Shown: in pieces, positions 43,641 to 55,384 of the stretch
Layout of the letters: every line of letters begins with the position of its first letter
Position numbering within the stretch: the stretch's first letter is position 1
From: Kuschelorhynchus macadamiae
Taxonomy: Eukaryota > Arthropoda > Insecta > Coleoptera > Curculionidae
DNA: 64,000 nucleotides
Assembly (NCBI GenBank): GCA_030620095.1
Contig: JAUTXW010000325.1
Span: 1,532,501-1,596,500, forward strand
Direction: 5' to 3'
Notes under the pieces: generated by a model
Told to the model about the DNA's origin: nothing
Databases searched by the model: none
What the model saw: only the letters and a program-made list of their open reading frames with translations
Position numbers and translations under genes: made by a program

Positions 43641-45281
43641 AAAAAAAACAAACTGATAAAATACTTCTATTCAAGCAGGGTGTGGACGAGGCGAGTCATT
43701 GCCGAACAAGTAGCTACAGCCAAACCGAACCAACGTGAAGTAGACGCTATAGGTGATAACCATCATATCTGGACACTGTTAGGAGGGCTGTACGTAGAAG
43801 AGAAAATAGTAGACGTATAAAATGGAAGTGAGAATTAAATACTGACGTCATGCCAGCCTTCTACTACGTCAACCATTGTCAAGATCAACCTCTTCCTAGA
43901 TAGAGAAATTCTCTCTATGCAGATTTTACCAGACGACAGGAGGGGTAAAAAACGGAGCAAAACGTTGTAGACAGAAAAAGCGTTATAGTGAGTAAACATC
44001 TCACCACTGCTGAAATTCAAAATATCAAGAGGGAAGTTGGCAATATTCTTCAGCAAGAAGAAGAATTTGAACACAACGAAGAAAACATAGTAGATCGAGA
44101 CAGAGATGCCCGCGAAGAGCAAGTAGGCGAGGTAGAACAAGAAAGAGATGCCCAGATACCTGAGGAGAACGAGGCAGTAGATATCTGAAGAGCTCTTTCT
44201 TCTAGAAAAACAATAAATAATAAGAATAGTAATAATAATAAATTATAATCCTAACAAAATTGAAATTAATTACAGTTTATAGAATTTGTATAAAATTATT
44301 ATCAAGTAATTATATGCCTAGACTGTGTTATATGTACGTCGTAAAATCATGCTAAAGAGAAGTTGTGGGTAAAGGTTAATTTACCAATTTTGTTTCCGTG
44401 CCACTTATAAATAAATATTTCTTTTTAGCGGATAAATTTGAATATTCTTTATGGAAAATATCTTAAAAACAATCAAAAATAAATTAACATTTTAACGTGA
44501 CGGACATATGTATTTTCTTTTTGAATAATAAGTGTTTATATTTGCTTAAATGTATAGAAACTGTATTTAAAGTATTTTACTGATTGTGTACTAAAACTTA
44601 AGACTAATTAAAAGGTGATTGATTTAAATTTTAGATAACTTTTGTTCCTTAACCAGAAGTTCGTCGAGTTCTGTATTCTCTAATGAGGTGGGGGGGAGTA
44701 TCTTGTCCGAGTTACATTGGTCTTCTCGAAAATCGGCTATTTTACACTAGCGTAACCTTTATGGAATCTTCTGCTAGGGATACCCATTGTACGTATATTC
44801 CATATTCCAAATATTGAAATTTGGGTCGTACTATTCTCCTAGAATTTAAGAATATGAAAATGATATATGTAAGGATTATTCACACACACGTTAAGTTGGT
44901 ATTACGAATTATTATGTTAGTGAGATTGTTCAGTGACATTTTGACTTAGCTTGGCTTCAACTTCTTTTTCGTTCTTTTTTTGTGAGATTTTGCTTCAGAT
45001 TATTTTCCAGGCAGTGTTTTTTCTTTCTGCCTGCAGTTTTCGGTGAAAAATAATTATTTTTTACTTACGTAAATTTAAAAGAGTATATTTGTTTGGTATT
45101 AGACCCCCCTCCTCATTATTGGAGTGAAAATTGAGGTGATTAGTATTTTTTAAATTGTGCTGTATAGAATGTGTGAAAATCTTAAATTGGTAATAAAATT
45201 ATCCTCCTCGGTTTATTTGGTTTAGTTATTTGTGGCAGCTACTATTAAATTAAATATTGTCAGTTAAGATTTCGTATCCGA
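43641..45281. other. unassigned DNA with a charged 66-codon open frame
   Basis: 43988-44188 (plus) encodes a highly acidic peptide (NILQQEEEFEHNEENIVDRD). It could be a scrap of an RLE-LINE N-terminal region, but I cannot support that. At 44687-44699 GGTGGGGGGGAGTA resembles a polypurine tract, with no LTR demonstrated after it. The rest is A+T-rich. Confidence 0.35.
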
Positions 45282-45529
<248 letters not shown>

Positions 45530-45568
45530 ATTTGTGTTTTGAGTTGGGGGTTATGAATATAAAAGTTT

Positions 45569-45967
<399 letters not shown>

Positions 45968-48471
45968 CAGGGTGTCCAAAATAAGATCCCCTATCACCTT
46001 ATCTCAGAAATTATAAACGATAGCAAAAAAAATCAATATGAATGTTTCTTGTTTTCACTTATATTTGTTATTTTGATTACTGATATGTATACACAGGATG
46101 TTTAGTTTCTTTGCACCAAGTATCAAATTTCCTATTTCAAATAGGGCATCCTATATCTGGATACGGTTTTAAGATCTTCGTTAATTTTCAGCATATCTTT
46201 GTTGAGAATGGTACATATCTGTCTTTTACCATTATGGAGATACTGCAATCCCAAAAAACTGTCGAAAAAATGATATCTTAAAAAATGTCAAAAAACAAAG
46301 AAATCGACTAAAAACTGAAGGCTAATTTTCTTATTGCGGGCATTAGATCTCACAAAATGCTTAGTCATATCAATATTACAGTTTTGATATACAGGGTATT
46401 TCGAGAGATAGGCCAAACAAGCGAATATGTCTGAATATCGGAATACCAGAAATTTGGTTTTTGGATCGCCTATAAAATACCTGTGCATAGTTTTCCAGGT
46501 ATTGAAGAAAATATGAAAAAATACATCTTATTTATGATCCCAAATCCAAATGCATAAACAAAAATGTAAATACAAAATATTATTGCTATCTTAGATCTAA
46601 TTTTGTATAGATTTAAAATATCTCAGTTTATTGCACAACTTTAGAACATTACAAAATTTAAAAAAAAAACGTTTTAACATTAACATGTAATAAACATAAT
46701 TTATTTGTAACTGAAATAGTTTAGACCAGAAATAAATTTCAAATTTAAAATTGAAATTAAATGGTCTACGTGTCCTCCATTTTGACCATGTCTTTGGTGT
46801 ATATAATCCCTAGATTTCTTTCAGCGTTAGCTGCAGAATCCGTTCCATTAAGAAACTTGATTTCCATTCTAATTTTATTCCTTAATGCATCAACTATGTA
46901 CTACTACTACTACGACTATTATTGTACCCTAAAGGACGTAGTCAAACGGAGTCAAATCTGGGTTGATGGTGGCCATGGGACATGCCCGTTTGGTCCTATC
47001 GACTCTACGCAATGGTTATTCAGAAAATCCCTTAATTAAGCATTATTATGGCAAAGAGCACCAATAAAACTATTATATATGTTCTCAATAAATTCAGATA
47101 TTCTTGACCATGTAAATGTCGGTCAGGAGATATTTATTTTTTTGTTTCTCTAAGAACAAATATGACATAAATATACCTGCCGCAGTAAATATGGCTTCAT
47201 CTCTCGTTTATAATCTTCTAGCTTGCAACTTGGTAAATTTATATGTTTTGCACCCGTTTGTTGCCATGGAAACTTGTAAAGGAACATCTAAATTCCCGCT
47301 GGTACCACTGAAAGAATTTTTTGACGTTGAAGAAATGTCAAAAAATTCTATATAGCGTCGCAATATTTTGTGTTTCTGTGTCAAAGCATCCCGGGGCTTG
47401 CTTCTCTTGTTATGTTTTACAACACAAACTTCGTAAATCCGGTAAATTCCGTTCAATGCGCGGATAATCGATTTTCAAGAAAACCTTTTCTTGGAAAGGC
47501 CTGTTTATAAGCACTGATTGAACAGTACTTTTGTTATTTTTAACATAATTTTATATAATAAATAATAAATACATGATAAATCAAATATCAGAGTTCAGAA
47601 TACAATTTCTAAAAATTATTTTAAACTGCTTGTAAAACTTGCACTTTGACACTTTGTTAGGACGAAGCTTCTTTCTGTTTCTTACCATTGCACATGATTT
47701 AGAAATAAAATTTAGTTGGTGGTGTTAATAGCGCTAAAGGATATTTTGGGGTAATTTATATATGAACGTGGTATACAATATAGGATTTTTAGTAAAATCT
47801 TGCTTTGTCTTTATTTTAATTTAATATATAACGTTTATGAAGGTGATTCCAATAGTTCACACACGAAAACGGTTGGAGGTAGATAATAAATAAAAAAAAT
47901 GCATAAGGTTTGAGAAAATGGTTTTTCTGTAGAACGTATCAAAATCCCTTACGCCTAAATAAAATTTAAAATTGTCGTTAACTGTTTGACTAGGTTGGCA
48001 AATAACCAAAGTAGTAATTTAAATTATGCATGTTAGGTATATCGAGTTTCATATAAGGCAAGATTAACATTTTATAGAGGATCCAAAAAATCAAAAAACC
48101 CGAATATCAAAAGATTTTTGAGATTCCGATGTTCAGCCTTATGTTTGTTTGGCTTATCTCTCAAAACACCCTATATATCAAAACTGAAATATTGTTATGT
48201 TTTATTTGTTTTTTTTTTGACATTTTAAGGCATCGTCTTTTGGATATTTTTCTTTGAGAGTCAACGCCTTTATAACGCTAAAATATAGGTAGGTATATAC
48301 CATTTTTATCAAAGTTGAGCTAAGGTTTAAAGAGGAATTAAAAAAATTATGCAGATATAGGGGATGCTATTTAAAATACAAAAGTTGATACTTGGTGCAA
48401 AGAAGTTAGGCATCTTGTATATATGCCATTAATAAAATAAAGCAAGAAATAAAGACACATATGATACCCTG
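45968..48471 (-). mobile_element. mariner-like transposon with ~430-bp inverted ends
   Basis: The ends are CAGGGTGTCC (45968) and, inverted, CAGGGTATCA (from 48471). Each is flanked by TA (45966-45967 and 48472-48473). Inverted matches continue inward: TCTTTGCACCAAGTATCAA (46116, inverse near 48385), the CCTATATCTG block, and GAGAGATAGGCCAAAC at 46400 against its inverse near 48155. So the inverted ends exceed 400 bp. The degenerate transposase lies on minus between them. Confidence 0.82.
46745..47040 (-). pseudogene. mariner-superfamily transposase C-terminal remnant
   Basis: On minus, a frame reads RRVDRTKRACP and then NPDLTPFDYVLR (normally SPDLTPLDYFLWG, near the last catalytic Asp). A run of TAG stops from a (CTA)n trinucleotide expansion at 46900-46920 follows. 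The remnant then continues with VDALRNKIRMEIKFLNG and NAERNLGIIYTKDMVKME. The 5' half of the gene, higher in coordinate, is not recognisable, though 47456-47208 is open. Confidence 0.65.
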
Positions 48472-48473
48472 TA

Positions 48474-49325
48474 CTAAAATAATAATTTATATATTTAACC
48501 CCACTTATTTCAGTAAATAAGACATTTCTTCACCGTTGTATTTTAATTAAGTAGATAAACATAAAAGCAATCGAACAGGATTTTCCGAGTAGTTGAAGGC
48601 GTGAAAAGAAATGAAATTGGCTAAATATTAAATTAGGGAAAGAAATCGAAGGAAGGGTGACTTATTGGGGTGCAAATAGGAAATTAATTTATTCCTCTTC
48701 AATACTTGATATATTGCCAGAAAGAACTGTTTTGTGTATGCTTTTAGTGAAATTAACACATAAAACTTTGGATATGAATTTGTTTTTCTTATCAATATTA
48801 CTTCCACAGGTTTGCGATTTTTTTTTTGATATCCTAGTTTACTTTTCTTTATTTTTACTGAACTTATTTTCGATTTACTGATCTATTTTTCTTATCCGTG
48901 TAGGGTGAAGAAGAAGGCTATTATTGTTCTAAAAATAATTTGAGCGTATGATTCAAAAACATATGTTTTATTAAAACAAATTATCAGCTACCCGCGCAGG
49001 TAAAATGGCAAAAAATTAACAGAACCCGAGTGTTTCAATGCATTTAAAAAATTGGATATTGTAATTCCATTATGTCGAGTAGATATAGATCATGGATCCG
49101 TTCGTAAATTTGAGAATATACTGTAATACATTTTGATGGCCGATATATTCCACTCTTGTTTCCACACATATGTTGCCATTCGGTCACTTGAGGTTTGTCC
49201 CGTTTGAATCTGTGAACACAAAAATGTTTTAGTTGTGCTCAACGTATTTTGAATGTTAGAATTTCTATTCATGTATTCCTATTTGTTTGGTAACTGTGTT
49301 ACCATTAAAACTAGTAAATTAATGT
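48474..49325. other. intergenic DNA
   Basis: No gene or repeat recognised. Confidence 0.45.
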
Positions 49326-49453
49326 TACTAACAAAAATGCGGCCGAATAAAATTTTTGTAATCCTGAAAAATCACCCTCTCAGGTTTTACATATCTAAGG
49401 ATCATATGGGGATGACTTGGTAATATTAAACAAAATAGCGGAACAAGATTAAA
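49326..49453. repeat. ATGGCGG-family fragment
   Basis: Degenerate AAAATGCGGCCGAATAAAAT at 49335 and AACAAAATAGCGGAACAAG at 49430. Confidence 0.55.
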
Positions 49454-49774
49454 GAAGTTTTATTAGAGTGGTGTATTATTTGGGGTCAAGTCTTCTTTTT
49501 ATTATTGCATCTTCAGGACAAATATATATAGATCCTATATCCTGCATGGTACTCATATTATCAGTCTTTACCTACTCCGTTGGTCCGCATATACTTCCTA
49601 GATATTAAGTTTCTAAATGGTTTTCGTAAACAATCCTCTTGTTGTTATGTTACAGTGGTGTATTTTTTGGGGTTCGGACCGAGTAAAAGTCTATTTTAAA
49701 TGTTTGTTGTTATGTTATAGTGGTGTATTATTTGGGGTTAAGATCCAGTTAAGAAACAAAAGACTTTTTTAAAT

Positions 49775-49814
49775 TGTCGACGTTTCGCAACTCTATTGTT
49801 GCATCTTCAGGACA
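49775..49814 (-). ncRNA. type I hammerhead ribozyme motif (best copy)
   Basis: On minus the order is TGTC (helix I), CTGAAGA (fits core CUGANGA), one extra T, helix II stem GCAAC with loop AATAGA and GTTGC, then GAAA, ACGT as minimal helix III (sharing the last A of GAAA), the GUC cleavage triplet, and GACA closing helix I. The ACGU helix III is self-complementary with no loop. Cleavage would therefore need two copies pairing, as known for minimal hammerheads in tandem repeats. Core nucleotides C3-U4-G5-A6, G8-A9, G12-A13-A14 and C17 are all present. Activity is not shown. Confidence 0.7.
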
Positions 49815-50000
49815 CATATAGATTATATATCCTGCATGAAACCCATATTATCAGTCTTTACCTACTACGTTGGTCCGCAGATATTTTCCAGATATTAAAT
49901 TTCTAAATAGTTTCGTTAACGATCCTCTTGTTTTTACGTTAGAGTGGTGTATTATTTGAGGTTAGGATCCAGTAAAAAAAACAAAAGTCTTCTTCTAAAT

Positions 50001-50040
50001 TGTCGACGTTTCGCAACTTTATTGTTGCATTCTCAGGACA
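50001..50040 (-). ncRNA. hammerhead ribozyme motif, core-damaged copy
   Basis: Same layout as 49775-49814, with TGTC, helix II GCAAC/GTTGC, GAAACGTC and GACA intact. The first core block reads CTGAGAA, so position G8 is lost by an apparent GA swap. Cleavage is not expected. Confidence 0.62.
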
Positions 50041-50676
50041 TATATATATATAGATTATATATAATCGGGAAAACCCATATTATCAGTCTTTACCTACTCC
50101 GTTGGTTCGCAGATATTTCCCAGGTATTAAGGTTCAAAATGGTTTTCGTTAACGATCTTCTTGTTGTTAGAGTGGTGTATTATTTGGGTTATAAAATGTA
50201 TCTGCGGACCAACGAGCAGGTAAAGACTGATAATAGGGGAAAGTATCCTAAATTGTACTGCCTCCTAAATTGTACCACTTTAATATTTAAGAAATCTTTT
50301 GTGTATGGAGCCATCTATGTATTAAATTGGAAAGTTATGTCTGGAAATAGTAGAGAGTAGAAATCACAGGTGTAGAAAAGTTACCGGCAGTGAAAAACCG
50401 AGTTGTTTGTTTATTTAAAGTTTGGTGTAAGTTTCATTTATTTTTGCATAATCTTTAAGACAAAATGTAAGGTTTTGGTTAAGTTTTAATCTGTTTTTAC
50501 CCAACAATTAGTCTTTGAACAATGTCTTTACTACTTTGGTAGCTTGATTAACCTCAAACTGGCAATAACTTCGTAAATCTTAGAAATAAATGCTTGTTTA
50601 CTAATTTGCATCACTCATGAGTTGCCTGATTTGTACTGGTACAATATAGGATACTCATTTAAATTTTGTTTACGGA

Positions 50677-51320
50677 ATGATCCGAAAAGGCCTTAAATAC
50701 GGCCAGTGGTCAGAGACAGATATGAAAGATTCCATTAAAAAATATAGAACGGGGAAATCCGGGTTAAATGGGATATGTGAAATGTATAATGTCTCAAAAC
50801 CTACATTTAAAAGGCATTTAACGTCATCAAATGTTAGAGCTAACCAAGGTGTAAAGGTGTCAGGTCGCTGTCGCTGAATTTGAACAGCAGCTCGAGAACA
50901 CATTTTAAAAATGGAAGAATGTTTTTTTGTTTAACAATTAGGGATATTCGTAAGCTTTTGAGTTTGCTAAACAAAATGGCATCAAAAAGAATTTTAACAC
51001 AAATAATCAAATGGCGGGCAAAAAATGGTTTTACCGGTTTATGAAAAGGCATCCAAATATTTCTTTAAGGCAATCAGAAGCCACTTCTTTGGGTCGATGT
51101 AAGGGCTTTAATAAAAAAAATATTAATGGATTTTTTAATCTACTGGAAAAATTGGTTGACGAGAATAATCTGGATGCCACTAAAATATTTAATGTTGACG
51201 AAAGTGGCTATTCCACTATTCAAAAAAAATATCAAAAGATTCTTGCCAAAAAAGGAAAACACCAGGTATGAACCATAGCCCGCGGGGAAAGGGTTGTAAA
51301 CACAACCATGTTTGTGTGTA
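50677..51320 (+). pseudogene. pogo-like transposase, N-terminal part
   Basis: 50677-50877 encodes YGQWSETDMKDSIKKYRTG and GLNGICEMYNVSKPTFKRH, the pipsqueak-type helix-turn-helix at the start of insect pogo transposases. After a frameshift (about 50880-51000) the frame 51011-51271 gives MAGKKWFYRFMKRHPNISLR (CENP-B-type second DNA-binding domain) and KIFNVDESGYSTIQ (first catalytic Asp). The frame continues past 51271 only in shifted form (TTMFVC) up to the LINE insertion at 51320. The ATG at 50677 follows an upstream A+T-rich leader and gives the expected MIRKG-type start. Confidence 0.8.
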
Positions 51321-51508
51321 TAAATAATTATATTCGTTAAGAATGAGGATGGAAGAAATCAAAATTCGGGATCTGGAAGATCTAGATGCCTATTAAACGA
51401 AAACAAAATTTTTTAAATATTTCTTTTTTGTTGTGTGAGTAAATACAAGCATTATATGTATAGTGTTAGATCTTACATTATCTTAAGTAGTGTAATAAAT
51501 ATTTAGTT

Positions 51509-52305
51509 ATGTTTAATTTTTTCGGAGCCATAGAGGGGAGCGGAATATTTGAGGCACCTTATTTGCAAGCTGCCGGAGAAGTAAAAACGTTGATTGAGGG
51601 AGAAAGTAGGTTAAAAATATACCACATAAATATCAGAAGTATAAGAAAAAATTTTGATGAACTAACATTACTAATTGAATTTTTATTAGTTTATAATAAT
51701 TCTCAATTTAATAAAAATGATGGCATAATTGTATACATAAAAAACATATAACAAACATAATGCATTTTTCAGAAACTAGGTGTATTCAAATATGCTTGGA
51801 AATAAAGAAAGTAGACATCTACGTAACATGTTGCTATAGACCTCCGTCAACAAATTTAGATTTATTTTTAAGTGATTTAGAACAATACTTAATAAATTAG
51901 AGTAATCATTATTTAGATATATTTATTGGCGATATAAACATTAAAATTTTGGATACACTGTCTCTAAAAACAAACGAATATTTAAATTTAATAAACGAGA
52001 AGGGCCTTTTTTCTTATATAATCAAAGCTACTAGATTTACTGCAGTTGCATCGAGTTGTATAGATCACATATTTGTACGTTATAACAAAGAATTCATATC
52101 TAAACCAACTCCTTTTATCTACAAAACCGATATGACCGATCATTACCTAATAGGCTTAAGTACAGAAATAAAATTAAGAGAAAAAAATAAAAAGTCAGTA
52201 CAGTACTATAGAAAAATAAACTATGAAAAATTAAAATCGCTTTTATCGCAAGAGACGTGGTTAAGCTGTACAGCTCTAGACCATGCTCAATTCGTCTATC
52301 AATAA
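51509..52305 (+). pseudogene. LINE apurinic-type endonuclease domain, damaged
   Basis: 51509-51751 begins the protein (LKIYHINIRSIRKNFDELTL, the N-terminal Asn motif of APE endonucleases) and jumps to QFNKNDGIIVYIKN, so 60-70 residues are deleted in between. After frame changes, YVTCCYRPPST and FIGDINIKIL follow near 51820-51940. 51949-52305 carries ASSCIDHIFV and TDMTDHYLIGLS, matching the C-terminal SDH-type motif region. The pieces are in the right order. Confidence 0.75.
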
Positions 52306-52308
52306 TTT

Positions 52309-53996
52309 ATGTCCACACTTGAAAATTATATAGACATGTCTACAAACACTTTAATCATTAAACAAAAATATAAAAAAATCAAACCTTGGATTTCTCTATA
52401 TTATCTAATATCTGTCTATTATCTATCTCTAATAAATTCTATTAAACGTAGGGATGATTTAAAACAAAAATTATTAAAAAATTTTACAGTTGAAAAAGAG
52501 GAACAGTGTATACAATACAGAAACTACTTACTAAAATTAATCCGTAAAACTAAATTCCAATATTATAAAACAAAAATTCAGGACGCTGGTAAAAACTATA
52601 AAAGGGTATGGGAAGTCATTAACCAAGCAGTAAATAAAAATAATGAAAAAGGCGAGATATTAATTAAAGACGAAACTGGTAATATAGTAAAAAACAAAGA
52701 AAAAACATCTGAACTTTTTAATAACTTTTTAGCAAAAATTGGATTCTCAGAATGTCCTTTTTACTGAACAATTTGGATTTAGCCGGAATAGAAGTACGGA
52801 TGATGCGATATTTTTTTGGTTTCATGAAATTATATCAAAAATGCAACAAAATAAAAAATGTCTTACAGTCTATATGGATTTTGCTAAAGCCTTTGACACA
52901 GTTTCCCTTTCCTTGCTGCCAAGGAAATTGGAAAGTATCGGAGTGAGAGGGCATGTGCTAGAACTTTTTAAGTTCTATTTAGAAAATAGAATACAAAGAG
53001 TGCGATGTAACGATACCTTAAGTACTGGAACGGTCGTAAGTTCTGGAGTTCCTCAAGGGACAGTCTTAAGACCTATTCTATTTTTAGTTTATATAAATGA
53101 ATTAGGAACACTAGTAAAGGAAGACTCAGTTATTTGCTATGCCAATGATACTGCAGTGATATCTACGGGAGACAGTTGGGAGGGTGTATATTTAAAAGCA
53201 GAACAAGGTCTTAGTAATTCATAACTGGATATGTGATAACAAAATTAGTCTAAATATACTAAAAACAAAATTTATAACATTCTCCGACAGACAGCTTCCG
53301 ATCAACCAAAAAAAAATGACATTAAAATTCATGACCCATCATGTAAATTATTGAGTAATAACTGTACCTGTCCGTATATTCAGAAAACTGATAAAACTAA
53401 ATATTTAGACCTGTACATTGATCAGCATCTCCGCTGAAATGAACATGCTATTGAAACCGCCAAAAAACTTACTGTACTATACATTTTATCAGCTTCGGAA
53501 TATCTTGGATGAAAAAACAATAAGGATAGTCTATAGCTCACTAGCTGAATCAATTTTAAGGTATTGTATAATAATTTGGGGAATTCTTAATGATAATGCA
53601 CTGTAAATTTTAAAAGTATGTCAAAACAAAATTCTGAAAATAATACTAAATAAAAACAATCAATATCTTACAGTAAGCCTTTATTCTGAATTTAATGTCT
53701 TAAATTTTAGAGGGCTTTTTGTGAGTGCAAGCCTTTTTTTCTATAAAAAAATTAGGCATATCTTTGGAGAACTAGACAATCATTACAGTACTCGCTCTAA
53801 AAGAAATAATGATTTACAGTCACACTTTTTCAATAAATCACATTTACAAAAAAACATACTATTTTTGCTTCCTAAGTTTCTTAAAGTGCTACCTTTAAAT
53901 CTAAGGGTGAAAATCGGAAAAAACGAGCTAAATTATGAAATAAAAAATTTTATCATCCACAACTATGACAATTTTAAAAAGTTACTGAAACGCTAG
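52309..53996 (+). pseudogene. LINE reverse transcriptase, internally deleted, YADD changed to YAND
   Basis: 52309-52767 covers the connector (IKPWISLYYLISVYYL, QCIQYRNYLLKLIRKTKFQY, KRVWEVINQAV). At about 52745 a deletion removes the RT fingers, since FNNFLAKIG runs straight into LFTEQFGFSRNRSTDDA. 52739-53224 has VYMDFAKAFDTVSLSLLPRK (motif A), SSGVPQGTVLRPILFLVYIN (motif B; normally VLGP), and CYANDTAVIS, in which the first catalytic Asp of YADD is Asn. 53418-53606 and 53721-53996 give the C-terminal block (SLAESILRYCIIIWG, FLLPKFLKVLPLNL). Frameshifts separate them. Confidence 0.82.
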
Positions 53997-54411
53997 TAAA
54001 AATTTTTACGTATTGCTTAGATAAATTAACCTTTATTAAAACTAAACCTATTTTTTCTTTTTGATTTCCTTTTGATTTATTCATCCACAACCCCAGTCTG
54101 TTGTTTTTGATGTTTGTGTTTTTTTAATTATCTCTCATGTGCTCTTATAGAATATTTGTTATTTTCTAATAAACATATATTAAGCTAAGATTAAATTGTA
54201 AAACATTTAGGTTTACTGCCATACTATGCTAAGGAACGAAAAATTTCAATACAGGCCAATAAATGGTCTAGCGTAATTTTCCATTCCGTGGTAGACAATA
54301 TTACAAGTGTGCATTTAACAGTATATATTGTCGATATCTAGAATAATTTAATTGTCTCTAAAACTTATTTATTTGTAAACCATAAAACCGTAATATATTA
54401 TTGTATTGTAT

Positions 54412-54965
54412 TGTGTACTAGTGCCTCTGGACCAACGATCATATTTAAAAGAAAAATAATGATGCCCAAACTCGGTACGGGCGCTCTATCAGGCGGATAC
54501 TGGTTATATTCATTCGGACTTATTTGTAGTGTGGCTGCAGGCATTTATTGACGTAGTTAAACCTACAGTTGAAAAATAAATTTTGTTAGTTCTAGATGGG
54601 CATACTACTCACGGTTGACCAAAGGTGCTCAAAAATCACAGGTGTTAAACTCAACACCATATAAAGAGGAACTGGAAGTCCGGAAATCTGCTGTAGAGCA
54701 AATTAAACGATTATTAAAACGAAAAATTGGTTCATTGTCTCCCACACCAACAACATCAGAAACGTGCTTAAAAAGAACATCATCAGTTCTAACTAACGCC
54801 AATCTGGTAATAGAAATTAACGAAAATGATTGGTACTGTCAAGTATGCGATTAGTGTAGAGTTGAAGATATGATTCAATGTACAAAATGTAAAAACTGGT
54901 CTCACGAAGCACGTGTGTGTGGCAGAGGTTACCAAAAATTATGTGTGTGAATTTTGTCCATAACT
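54412..54965 (+). pseudogene. pogo-like transposase C-terminus with PHD-type zinc finger
   Basis: After the LINE the pogo sequence continues: SASGPTIIFKRK, then in shifted frames VVWLQAFIDVV and LLVLDGHTTH (second catalytic Asp, near 54590). 54615-54854 gives the C-terminal tail ending WYCQVCD. Past an in-frame TAG the finger continues CRVEDMIQCTKCKNWSHEA to about 54948. The Cys/His spacing (C-x2-C ... C-x2-C ... H) resembles a PHD finger, which several insect pogo transposases carry at the C-terminus. One expected Cys is Arg (HEARVC). Confidence 0.72.
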
Positions 54966-55179
54966 TATTAATATTTCACGATTTTGTAGTACTTGTCATT
55001 ATTTTTATTATCATAACATGTTAAATTCTCTTTAATAAATTTAGGCATTTTAATAAAAAAAATATGTATTTTTAATTTTCTTATCCCTTTTTGTTTTTAT
55101 TTTAATTGGTACAAATTAGGAAACCACGTGGTCCAATTTGGAAACTTGTTGCCTAAATTGTACCAATTATAAAGGTTTT

Positions 55180-55181
<2 letters not shown>

Positions 55182-55227
<46 letters not shown>
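55182..55227. repeat. (TA)n microsatellite
   Basis: About 23 TA units inside the right arm of the pogo element. Confidence 0.97.
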
Positions 55228-55234
<7 letters not shown>

Positions 55235-55384
55235 TTACGAAACATATGACATGTAGGAAAACTATTTTTGAAAAGAAATATAATAAACATTTTAAATTAT
55301 AAGTGTTCACGCTCCAAAATCCAACTGCTCAATTTCTAAAAGCAATATTGTGAAAAGTGTGTGAATATAGGTGACTTTACCCTA

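Larger units (their letters stand above)
49463..50235 (+). repeat. tandem hammerhead-bearing repeat array (retrozyme-like), left part
   Basis: Units begin AGTGGTGTATTATTTGGGGT at about 49468, 49653 (variant), 49719, 49943 and 50171. The spacing is 185, 66, 224 and 228 bp, so complete units are about 225 bp and the first two are deleted forms. Each complete unit has TTGTCGACGTTTCGCAAC, a TTGCATCTTCAGGACA-type block and CAGTCTTTACCTACTCCGTT. At about 50190 the array flips: 50200-50235 is the reverse complement of the unit, which resumes at 55385 beyond an inserted pogo element. Confidence 0.88.
51321..54411 (+). mobile_element. LINE (APE-type, Jockey/CR1-like) inserted in the pogo transposase
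   Basis: It is bounded by TGTGTA at 51315-51320 and 54412-54417, a likely target duplication, and its 3' end has an (ATTGT)n-type tail (54398-54411). The contents are a damaged endonuclease, the RT with a large internal deletion, and a C-terminal domain, all on plus. The pogo coding sequence resumes directly after it (SASGPTIIFKRK), which confirms the boundaries. Confidence 0.85.
50236..55382 (+). mobile_element. pogo-like transposon (Tc1/mariner superfamily) with TA duplication
   Basis: The left end GGGGAAAGTATCCTAAATTG (50236) and the complement of the right end GGGTAAAGTCACCTATATTC (from 55382) match at most positions. TA flanks both (50234-50235 and 55383-55384). Joining the flanks without the element recreates the hammerhead unit sequence ...GATAATATGGG..., so the insertion site is certain. 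The element carries a pogo transposase interrupted by a 3.1-kb LINE and a (TA)n tract near its right end. Without the LINE it is about 2.05 kb. Confidence 0.9.

Noticed and set aside
43988..44188. Acidic 66-codon frame as a LINE N-terminus
   Set aside because: Resemblance rests on charge only; no defining motif seen.
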